A stretch of 5,481 nt of DNA, taken from contig SYEN01000161.1 in assembly GCA_005800795.1 (NCBI GenBank), positions 1 to 5,481 of the forward strand, given 5' to 3'. Position 1 is the first letter of the stretch. Every line of letters begins with the position of its first letter. Positions 1 through 5,377 of the stretch are shown piece after piece. The notes under the pieces were generated by a model that was not told the origin of the DNA, ran no database searches, and saw only the letters and a list, made by a program, of their open reading frames with translations. The stretch comes from Burkholderiales bacterium (GTDB taxonomy: Bacteria; Pseudomonadota; Gammaproteobacteria; Burkholderiales; SG8-41). A program made the position numbers and the translations under genes.

Positions 1-1
1 C

Positions 2-271
2 ATGGTGCGCATCGGCGGCATGACCTACGCGTGCGAACCCGGCGCGCCCGCCGGCAAGCGCATTTCGGACATGCGGCTGAACGGCAAGCCACTGGATGCC
101 GACAAGCGCTACAAAGTCGCCGGCTGGGCCTCTGTGGCGGAAGGCGTGAAGGGCGAGCCAGTGTGGGAACTGGTCGAACGCCATCTCAAGAATCGCAAGA
201 CCATCACCGCGCGCGCGCCGAATGTGCCGCGCATCGTTGGCATGAAGGGGAATGCAGGACTGGCGGATTAA
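2..271 (+). CDS. soxB: SoxB thiosulfohydrolase, C-terminal fragment (5' end outside the window)
   Basis: SoxB is the periplasmic di-manganese thiosulfohydrolase of the Sox pathway. It releases sulfate from the sulfur chain carried on SoxYZ. Only the last 89 codons are visible, against roughly 560-580 residues for the family, and the ATG at 2 is an internal Met rather than the start. The fragment falls in the 5'-nucleotidase C-terminal domain. It carries the SoxB-like strings VRIGGMTYAC, GKRISDMRLNGKPLDADK, YKVAGWASVAEG and the closing NVPRIVGMKGNAGLAD, followed by TAA. The catalytic metal ligands lie upstream and cannot be checked. No further plus-strand gene follows before 2916, so soxB appears to be the last gene of its transcription unit. 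The identification rests on recalled family motifs and is strong for SoxB over generic 5'-nucleotidases because of the VGGMTY and DMRLNGKP motifs. Confidence 0.88.
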   Translation: MVRIGGMTYACEPGAPAGKRISDMRLNGKPLDADKRYKVAGWASVAEGVKGEPVWELVERHLKNRKTITARAPNVPRIVGMKGNAGLAD

Positions 272-280
272 ACGGCAACC

Positions 281-299
281 CGGCCGGCGAATGCCGCCG
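281..299. terminator. GC hairpin downstream of soxB, possible weak terminator
   Basis: Just after the soxB stop, 281-288 can pair with 293-299 to give seven G-C pairs around a GAAT loop, with one bulged C at 284. A T-rich stretch follows only at about 325-344, too far away for a textbook intrinsic terminator. The gap lies between convergent genes (soxB ending at 271, the hydrolase ending at 397), where termination is needed. Terminator function is therefore inference, and a GC-rich hairpin can arise by chance here. Nothing else recognisable lies in the 272-396 gap. Confidence 0.22.
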
Positions 300-396
300 C
301 CTTGGGGATTACATATAACTAATTGATTTTATTGAATTATTTTTGATGCTTGGTATCGGCCGCCTCTGCACAATCTCGCGAACACAGCCTAGATCG

Positions 397-1560
397 TTAC
401 CTGAGCCAATCCGGCTTTCCTCCTCCACCCGCCGCCACGCCCAATGCCGCGCCACGCGGCCCGATGCCCGGCCCTTCACGCTGAAAATTGGTGCAGTAGG
501 CAAACGACAAATTGCGCTCCCGGTCGCACCACGCGAACGCACCGCCAGTGCCGGTGTGGCCGAAGGCTTTCATGTTGGCACCCATCGGTACGGTGTTGGG
601 TTCGTTGTGCATGAAGCCGTAGCCCATGCGGATGCGGCGCTGGGTCATGATGCAGTCGTCTTCCCACACGATTTGCGCGGCGCGTTCCACCGCCGCTGCG
701 CTGAGCAGGCGCACGCCGCCGATTTCGCCGTTACCGGCAAGCATGGCGTAGACGCGGGCCATGGCGCGCGCGCTGCCGTGGCCGCCGAAAGACGCCACTT
801 CGAGTTCGCGGATTTCGCGGCAGTTCTGAAAGTAACCCATCTTGGGCGCCGAGCGGAACGCGCGGCCCATGGGTGTCGTGTCATCGCCCGCGATCTTGAA
901 AAAGCCGTTCTTGGGATTCGGGTGCATGTCGGAAACCCGCGCGATTTCATCGGGCTTTAAACCGATGTTGTAATCCGCACCCAGCTTGCCGGTGACTTCT
1001 TCGCGCAGAAAAGTGCCGACCGTTTTGCCGCTGACGCGCCGCACGATTTCGCCGAGGATAAAACCGATGTTGATGGAGTTATACGCACCTTTGGTGCCGG
1101 GCTCCCACGCCGGTTCCTGCTGCTCGATCGCGCGGATATGCGTTGCCCAGTCAAACCACGAGCCCGGAGGCGCGTGGTCGCAAAAAATCACGCCGCAGGT
1201 GTGCGACAGCACATGGCGCACCAGCACGCCGGCCTTGCCTGCTTGTGCAAACTCGGGCCAATAGCGCGCCACCGGCGCATCAAAATCGATCAAGCCACGG
1301 TCGATCAGGATGTGCGTGCACAACGCGCACATACTTTTCGCCACCGAGTTCATGATCACGATGGTGTTTTGTTGCCATGGCTCGGTGCGCGCCAAATCTT
1401 TGTAGCCGCCCCACAGATCAACCACCGGTACGCCGTCTTCGTAGACGCAAACAGCCGCCCCCACTTCGCCGCGCTCGACGAAGTTGCGTTCGAACTCCGC
1501 GCGCACGCGGGCAAAGGGCGGGGTGCAAGTACCGTTGATAGTTACGGGGGCTGGGTTCAT
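397..1560 (-). CDS. Serine hydrolase, class C beta-lactamase/esterase (EstB-like) superfamily
   Basis: This is a 387-residue protein with the beta-lactamase-superfamily (PF00144) layout. The SxxK motif is S72-V-A-K75 (context IMNSVAKSM), giving a predicted Ser nucleophile and Lys. The Tyr motif is Y160 in GAYNSINIGF, and an HTG triad at 335-337 (AFGHTGTGGAF) replaces the KTG box. The Tyr motif reads Y-N-S rather than the Y-x-N of true class C beta-lactamases. There is also no signal peptide. Both points favour a cytoplasmic esterase, amidase or lactone hydrolase over an antibiotic resistance enzyme; the substrate is unknown. The start is fixed by an in-frame TAA at 1584-1582, eight codons upstream, although no good Shine-Dalgarno precedes the ATG. 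It lies 102 bp downstream of the Bug gene on the same strand, so co-transcription is likely. The C-terminus ends in a glycine-rich tail (about 372-387) that does not resemble the usual family ending. Confidence 0.87.
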   Translation of the reverse strand: MNPAPVTINGTCTPPFARVRAEFERNFVERGEVGAAVCVYEDGVPVVDLWGGYKDLARTEPWQQNTIVIMNSVAKSMCALCTHILIDRGLIDFDAPVARYWPEFAQAGKAGVLVRHVLSHTCGVIFCDHAPPGSWFDWATHIRAIEQQEPAWEPGTKGAYNSINIGFILGEIVRRVSGKTVGTFLREEVTGKLGADYNIGLKPDEIARVSDMHPNPKNGFFKIAGDDTTPMGRAFRSAPKMGYFQNCREIRELEVASFGGHGSARAMARVYAMLAGNGEIGGVRLLSAAAVERAAQIVWEDDCIMTQRRIRMGYGFMHNEPNTVPMGANMKAFGHTGTGGAFAWCDRERNLSFAYCTNFQREGPGIGPRGAALGVAAGGGGKPDWLR

Positions 1561-1662
1561 GTCAGTGACCGATGGTTGATATTATTCATTGAGAAATCGT
1601 AGCCAGTGTCAGCGCAGCAAATACCGGGCTGTATCCCATGTATCGCTACGCTCTCGCAAATC

Positions 1663-2634
1663 CTACTCCTGCGGTATCCCCGTCTCACGTATGACTTTCG
1701 CCCACGCCAGATACTGATCGCGCGTGTGGTTGGTCAATTCCGCCGCGGTGGAGGTTTGCACTTCCACGCCCTGTTTGCCGATTTGATCGCGAACGTCGGG
1801 CCGCGACAGTACGGTATTCAGGTCACGCGACAGGCGCGCGACGATATCGCGGCTTATCCCTGCAGGGCCAAACACGCCCTGCCACGGCGAGATCGAAACG
1901 CCGGGCATTCCCGCTTCGGCGATGGTCGGCACATCCGGTGCGAGTGAACTGCGCTTGGGCAGCAGCACCGCCACCATGCGCAGCCGGCCTGCCTGCGCCT
2001 GCGCCAGCGCAGGGATCGGCGCCATGATGGCGAATTGCAGGCGACCGCCCATCAGATCAGTCGTTGCGGGGGCATCGCCTTTGTAGGGACTGTGCGTGAT
2101 GTCCAGTTTGGCGAGCGATTTGAATTGTGCGGTGGCGACAATGCTGCCGGCGTTGCCGGTGCCATAGTTCACCTTGCCCGGATTGGCGCGCGCATAGTCG
2201 ATCAGTTCGCTCAGCGTCCTGGCGGGCACCGTAGGCGAAACAAATACAATGAATGTGACGTGGCCCACCATGCCCAGAGCGCTGAAATCCTTGACCGGAT
2301 CATACGGCGGTACCTTTCGCAGCGCGGGCGCAGCCGACATCGGCGTGTTGGTGCCGAGAAACGTGGTGTGGCCGTCGGGTGCGGCCTTGATGACGATGTT
2401 GGCCGCCAGCACGCCATCCGCGCCGGGGCGGTTGTCCACCAGCCACTGCTGGCCCATCACCTGCGTCATGTGCTGCGCGATGATGCGCGCAATGCCATCG
2501 GCAGACCCCCCCGGCGGAAATGGCACAAGGAAGCGGATGGGACGGTTGGGGTAGGCTCCCTGTTGCGCTGAGGCGTGCGGCATGATGGCAGCCATCGAAA
2601 CGGCAAGTGCCTTGATGATCCAGTTCATTGGCAT
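1663..2634 (-). CDS. Bug-family (TctC-like) tripartite tricarboxylate transporter substrate-binding protein
   Basis: This is a periplasmic solute receptor of the Bug/TctC family (PF03401). Such proteins bind small carboxylates or related compounds and deliver them to a TctAB permease or to sensors. Translating from 2634 gives 323 residues, the usual family size. The Sec signal peptide has K8, a hydrophobic core at about 9-18 and likely cleavage after A21-S-A23. Family motifs follow in order: YPNRPIRFLVPFPPGGSAD (28-46), DNRPGADG (67-74), APDGHT (85-90), YGTGNAGS (157-164), SPYKGDAPATTDLMGG (182-197), PDVPTIAEAG (233-242) and WQGVFGPAG (251-259). The PPGGSAD and YGTGNAGS loops are where known Bug structures hold the ligand carboxylate. 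The frame is open to 2799, but the ATG at 2634 has a strong Shine-Dalgarno and puts the signal peptide at the N-terminus, so I chose it. No TctA or TctB is in the window, as is common for orphan Bug genes in Burkholderiales. The ligand cannot be predicted. Confidence 0.93.
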   Translation of the reverse strand: MPMNWIIKALAVSMAAIMPHASAQQGAYPNRPIRFLVPFPPGGSADGIARIIAQHMTQVMGQQWLVDNRPGADGVLAANIVIKAAPDGHTTFLGTNTPMSAAPALRKVPPYDPVKDFSALGMVGHVTFIVFVSPTVPARTLSELIDYARANPGKVNYGTGNAGSIVATAQFKSLAKLDITHSPYKGDAPATTDLMGGRLQFAIMAPIPALAQAQAGRLRMVAVLLPKRSSLAPDVPTIAEAGMPGVSISPWQGVFGPAGISRDIVARLSRDLNTVLSRPDVRDQIGKQGVEVQTSTAAELTNHTRDQYLAWAKVIRETGIPQE

Positions 2635-2640
2635 GTCGTG

Positions 2641-2647
2641 CTTCTCC
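2641..2647 (-). promoter_or_regulatory. Shine-Dalgarno of the Bug gene, decides its start
   Basis: On the minus strand this reads GGAGAAG, six bases before the ATG at 2634. The next Met, at 2628, would be 12 bases away, and the 5'-most ATG at 2799 would add 55 residues ahead of the signal peptide. The site therefore supports 2634 as the start. Confidence 0.7.
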
Positions 2648-2691
2648 GGTAGCACCGATTTTAGCGCTTGGCGGTTGGGGCGCCACCTGGC

Positions 2692-2697
2692 TTTATA
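2692..2697 (-). promoter_or_regulatory. Candidate -10 box for the Bug gene in an AT-rich island
   Basis: The minus strand reads TATAAA here, within an AT-rich island (2691-2723, only 4 G/C in 33 bases) 57 bases upstream of the Bug ATG. The hexamers at the right distance for a -35 are poor (GTATTT at 17-bp spacing). A promoter is plausible by position only. The left arm of the 16-bp inverted repeat lies just upstream of this box, in the -35 region. Confidence 0.22.
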
Positions 2698-2707
2698 AAA
2701 ATATCTT

Positions 2708-2723
2708 TTAAAACAAATACTTA
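2708..2723 (+). repeat. Left arm of a perfect 16-bp inverted repeat
   Basis: The plus strand reads TTAAAACAAATACTTA. Its exact reverse complement is at 3951-3966, immediately at the end of the ketoreductase gene. The match stops at both ends (2707 and 2724 do not pair with 3967 and 3950). The arm lies between the Bug gene and the ketoreductase gene, in the AT-rich island next to the putative Bug promoter. Confidence 0.75.
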
Positions 2724-2751
2724 TGCAGCACACACCCCATCTGCCACTGCC

Positions 2752-2773
2752 CTCCGGTTCGCGGCCGCCGGAG
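2752..2773. other. Small symmetric elements in the divergent intergenic region
   Basis: CTCCGG (2752-2757) and CCGGAG (2768-2773) form a perfect 6-bp stem with a possible G-T pair inside it. An 8-bp palindrome, GATGCATC, starts at its last base (2773-2780). No T tract follows on either strand, so a terminator is unlikely. An operator for a divergent regulator is possible, but such short symmetry is also expected by chance in GC-rich DNA. Confidence 0.15.
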
Positions 2774-2866
2774 ATGCATCTGGCAATGACAAGAGCCACG
2801 CAAGATTCCGCTTATCGCAGCGCACCGTCAAGAACCCGGTGGCGATCCGAAGTGCAGCAGTGAAGC

Positions 2867-2882
2867 TGGCACAATCACGGCT
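2867..2882 (+). promoter_or_regulatory. Sigma-54-like -24/-12 promoter candidate for the ketoreductase gene
   Basis: The sequence TGGCACAATCACGGCT matches the sigma-54 pattern TGGCAC-R-N4-YTGCW at every defined position except one (G for T before the -12 GC). The GG (2868-2869) and GC (2880-2881) are separated by exactly 10 bases, as sigma-54 requires. Transcription would start near 2893, leaving a leader of about 22 bases before the ATG at 2916. I see no clear upstream enhancer site and no bEBP gene in the window, so the call depends on the match and its position. Confidence 0.35.
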
Positions 2883-2905
2883 TTCGCAAACAATGCACAA
2901 AATCG

Positions 2906-2911
2906 GCAGGA
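2906..2911 (+). promoter_or_regulatory. Shine-Dalgarno of the ketoreductase gene
   Basis: GCAGGA (AGGA core at 2908-2911) lies four bases before the ATG at 2916. The nearer upstream ATG at 2911 opens a frame that stops after two codons (ATG ATA TGA), so 2916 is the only sensible start. The spacing is slightly short but workable. Confidence 0.55.
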
Positions 2912-2915
2912 TGAT

Positions 2916-3953
2916 ATGAGCAAGAAAATCGCAGTACTCGGTTGCGGCGCCATCGGCAGCAGCGTCAGCGCCGATCTCACCAAAGCCGGCTTGGACGTCA
3001 CCGTCATCGATCAATGGCCGGCGCAAGTGGAAAAAATTCGCAACGACGGCATTGAAGTCACCATGCCCGATGGCGTGGTGAAAACGCGCATCAACGCGCT
3101 GCATCTGTGCGATCTGTCATCAGCGAAGCTGATGTTCGACAATGTGTTCATGTGCGTGAAATCGAACGATCACCGCTGGTTGGCGGAATTCATCAAGCCC
3201 TATCTCAAGCCGGATGGCGTGTTCGTCGCAATCCAGAACGGCTTTAACGAGGAATCGCTGGCAACCGTCATAGGCAAAGAGCGGCTGGTCGGCTGCGTGG
3301 TGGAACTGTCGGCGGAAATTTTCAATCCCGGTTTCGTCAAGCGCAACACCACGCACAAGACCACGTGGTTTTCGGTCGGCGAACATGACGGGTTTCTCAC
3401 GCCACGCGTGAAAGAAATCCAATCGCTGCTCAATCACGTAGGCGTGTGTGAAATCACCGGCACCATCCAGAGTGCCAAATGGACCAAGCTCGTCGCCAAC
3501 AGCATGACCATGGGGCCGTTTGGTCTGCTGGGGCTGGGCAACACTGAAGCCGCGCACCTGCCCGGCATGTTTGAGCTGTCCGTGGCGCTGGGCAAGGAAT
3601 CCGCCGCCGTCGGCGAGGCGATGGGTATGCGCATGGAGCCGATCTTCGGCCTGCGCGCCGACGAATTCGCCGGCACCATCGAGGAAAACATCGTCACTGC
3701 GATGAAAACGCTGCTCGGTCATGTCAGCCGCGGCCGCACCGCGCCGATCCACGATCACATGAAAGGCCGCATCAGCGAAATGGCGTTCATCAGCGGTCTG
3801 GTTGCGCGCAAGGGCAAGGAACTGGGCATAACCACCACCTGCAACGCGGCAGTGGCGGAACTCGACCGGCGAATTAACAGCGGTGAACTGCCGATGGATC
3901 GCGCCAATTTCGATTTACTGAAGCAAATGACCGGGCTACGAGATAAATCGTAA
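2916..3953 (+). CDS. ApbA/PanE-family 2-oxoacid reductase (2-dehydropantoate 2-reductase homologue)
   Basis: This predicted cytoplasmic NAD(P)H-dependent reductase has the two ApbA/PanE domains (PF02558 and PF08546). The Rossmann domain opens with KIAVLGCGAIGSSV, with the G9-C-G-A-I-G14 nucleotide loop, and continues through CVKSND (K82) and IQNGFNEE (N108). The all-helical C-terminal domain has KWTKLVANSMTM, where K191 and N195 align with the catalytic Lys and nearby Asn, and KGRISEMAFISG, where E288 aligns with the acidic residue equivalent to E. coli Glu256. It has 345 residues against about 303 for E. coli PanE. At the position of E. coli Ser244, four residues before the conserved Asp (D280), it has A276 in RTAPIHD. 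That loop helps hold ketopantoate in E. coli, so a different 2-oxoacid substrate is likely and I withhold the name panE. It is divergent from the Bug gene, and its 3' end faces the NodT gene 14 bp away. Its stop codon lies in the 16-bp inverted repeat. Confidence 0.88.
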   Translation: MSKKIAVLGCGAIGSSVSADLTKAGLDVTVIDQWPAQVEKIRNDGIEVTMPDGVVKTRINALHLCDLSSAKLMFDNVFMCVKSNDHRWLAEFIKPYLKPDGVFVAIQNGFNEESLATVIGKERLVGCVVELSAEIFNPGFVKRNTTHKTTWFSVGEHDGFLTPRVKEIQSLLNHVGVCEITGTIQSAKWTKLVANSMTMGPFGLLGLGNTEAAHLPGMFELSVALGKESAAVGEAMGMRMEPIFGLRADEFAGTIEENIVTAMKTLLGHVSRGRTAPIHDHMKGRISEMAFISGLVARKGKELGITTTCNAAVAELDRRINSGELPMDRANFDLLKQMTGLRDKS

Positions 3954-3966
3954 GTATTTGTTTTAA
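3951..3966 (-). repeat. Right arm of the perfect 16-bp inverted repeat, containing the ketoreductase stop
   Basis: The plus strand reads TAAGTATTTGTTTTAA, the exact reverse complement of 2708-2723. Its first three bases are the TAA stop of the ketoreductase gene, and the rest fills nearly all of the 14-bp gap to the end of the convergent NodT gene. No stem-loop plus T-tract terminator is evident in this junction, although it is T-rich. Confidence 0.75.
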
Positions 3967-3967
3967 T

Positions 3968-5377
3968 TCACTTTTTTACAACAGCGTTTTCCACCGTCCA
4001 GCCGCCACCCAGCGCCCGTACCAGTTGCGCCGCCGCCGTCAGCCGCCGCCCCAGTATCGCCAGTGCCGTGCGCTCGTTGCTGAGCAACGTGGTTTGCACG
4101 GTGACCACGTTCAGAAAACTGACGAGACCGGCCTTGTATTGGTTCACAGTGAGTTCAACCGACTGGCGTGCGGCAACCACCGCTTCGTTTTGCACCTTGG
4201 CTTCCTGTTCAAGGATGCGCAGTGTGGCGAGCGCGTCTTCGACGTCCTGAAATGCGTTGAGCACCGTTTGGATATAGGTGGCGACGCTGGCGTCATACGA
4301 CGCAATCGCCTGATTGGTGAGCGCCCTGCGCTGGCCACCGTCGAAAATGGACTGCGCGAGATCCGGCCCCAGCGACCACACGCGGCTGGGCGCGGAAAGC
4401 CAGCGCGACCAACTCGTGTTCTGAAAGCCCACGCTGCCTGACAACGTCAGCGACGGATAAAACGCGGCCTTCGCCACGCCAATTTGCGCATTGGCCGCCG
4501 CCACGCGCCGCTCGGCAGCCGCAATGTCTGGCCGGCGTTCAAGCAGTTCCGACGGCAAGCCGGCCGGTATCGCGGGCACCACGGCTTTCACCACCGCCGG
4601 CGGCAAGGCAAATTCGGCGGGCGCTGCGCCCAACAGCGCAGCAATGGCATGTTCCAGTTGCGCGCGTTGCACGCCGGTGTCGATGGACTGCGCCTGCGTG
4701 CTCTTGAGTTGCGCCTCGGCCTGAGCCACGTCCACGCGTCCGGCCAGGCCCGCCTTGTAGCGGTTTTGCGTGAGCTGCAACGATTTGGCAAAAGCCTCGG
4801 CGGTTTCATCGAGCAGTTTTTTCTGCGTATCAAGCACGCGCAACTGCAGATAGTTGATCACCAGTTCAGATTGCAACAGCAATCGCGTGGACTCAAAATC
4901 CGCTGCACTGGCGTCGGCACTCGCCTGATTCGATTCGATATTGCGACGTACGCGGCCCCAAAGATCGGCGTCCCAACTGGCGCTGGCGCCGATGTCGTAG
5001 GTGGTCGCAGATGCTCGCGCCCCCGAGCCTGCGCGTGTCACGCCCGCTGCGCCGGACACCGTGGGCAGCAAAGCCGCCCGGGCTGATTGTGTCAGCGCTT
5101 GCGCGCGGCGGTAATTCGCCTCGGCCACGCGCAAAGTTAAATTGGAAACCGCAATCTTGTCCGCCAGCACGTTCAGTTGCGGATCGCCGAAGATCTCCCA
5201 CCATTTGCCACGCGTCACATTGTCGCGCGGCTTGGCAATTTTCCAGTCCTTGTTTTCCTTGTAGGCCGGCGGTGATACGGTTTGCGGACGGCGATAGTCT
5301 GAGACCAGCGCACACGAAGCCAGCAGCACGCAGCCAGCGATCACAACCCCCACCCTCATCACCTGCTTGAACCTCAT
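3968..5377 (-). CDS. NodT-family outer-membrane efflux lipoprotein (RND tripartite pump channel)
   Basis: This is the outer-membrane channel of an RND efflux system, homologous to OprM and CusC. From 5377 it has 469 residues, normal for the family. A lipoprotein signal ends in the lipobox LLAS-C22, so Cys22 should be lipidated. Two OEP (PF02321) repeats follow. The first holds WWEIFGDPQLN (59-69), DLWGRVRR (138-145) and NRYKAGLAGRVDVAQAEAQL (205-224). The second starts after LLERRPDIAAAERRV (278-292) and holds FYPSLTLSGS (306-315), QSIFDGGQRR (342-351) and the matching NQYKAGLVSFLNVVTVQTTL (412-431). It closes with RALGGGW (455-461). Subunits of this family trimerise into a beta-barrel and alpha-helical tunnel. 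The frame stays open to 5434, but 5377 has AAGGA five bases upstream, puts the lipobox at the N-terminus and gives an ATGA overlap with the RND gene. The transported substrate cannot be told from this subunit. Confidence 0.94.
   Translation of the reverse strand: MRFKQVMRVGVVIAGCVLLASCALVSDYRRPQTVSPPAYKENKDWKIAKPRDNVTRGKWWEIFGDPQLNVLADKIAVSNLTLRVAEANYRRAQALTQSARAALLPTVSGAAGVTRAGSGARASATTYDIGASASWDADLWGRVRRNIESNQASADASAADFESTRLLLQSELVINYLQLRVLDTQKKLLDETAEAFAKSLQLTQNRYKAGLAGRVDVAQAEAQLKSTQAQSIDTGVQRAQLEHAIAALLGAAPAEFALPPAVVKAVVPAIPAGLPSELLERRPDIAAAERRVAAANAQIGVAKAAFYPSLTLSGSVGFQNTSWSRWLSAPSRVWSLGPDLAQSIFDGGQRRALTNQAIASYDASVATYIQTVLNAFQDVEDALATLRILEQEAKVQNEAVVAARQSVELTVNQYKAGLVSFLNVVTVQTTLLSNERTALAILGRRLTAAAQLVRALGGGWTVENAVVKK

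Noticed and set aside
343..960. 205-codon plus-strand frame opposite the serine hydrolase
   Set aside because: It is fully antisense to a gene with clear catalytic motifs. The translation is rich in Arg, His and Ala with no recognisable motif, as expected of a shadow frame in GC-rich DNA.
397..1560. Antibiotic-resistance class C beta-lactamase
   Set aside because: There is no signal peptide, HTG replaces KTG, and the Tyr motif lacks the usual Asn two residues later. An esterase-type hydrolase fits better.
2635..2799. Longer Bug protein starting at 2799
   Set aside because: This would put 55 Arg- and Cys-rich residues ahead of a normal Sec signal peptide, while the ATG at 2634 has a strong ribosome-binding site.
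2668..2919. 83-codon plus-strand frame across the divergent intergenic region
   Set aside because: It runs through the AT-rich island and past the ketoreductase start. It has no clear Shine-Dalgarno and no recognisable protein features.
2721..3104. 127-codon minus-strand frame from within the ketoreductase into the intergenic region
   Set aside because: It overlaps the Rossmann coding sequence in antisense and resembles no family. Its stop falling in the left repeat arm appears coincidental, because its ending does not resemble the ketoreductase C-terminus.
3120..3758. 212-codon minus-strand frame opposite the ketoreductase
   Set aside because: It is antisense to a well-supported gene, with no domain, signal or ribosome-binding site that I recognise.
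3954..3967. Bidirectional intrinsic terminator between the ketoreductase and NodT genes
   Set aside because: The 14-bp gap is T-rich but I found no stem longer than about four pairs around it.
4484..5086. 200-codon plus-strand frame opposite the NodT gene
   Set aside because: The composition is Arg/His/Gly-rich, there are no motifs, and it lies entirely within the NodT coding region.
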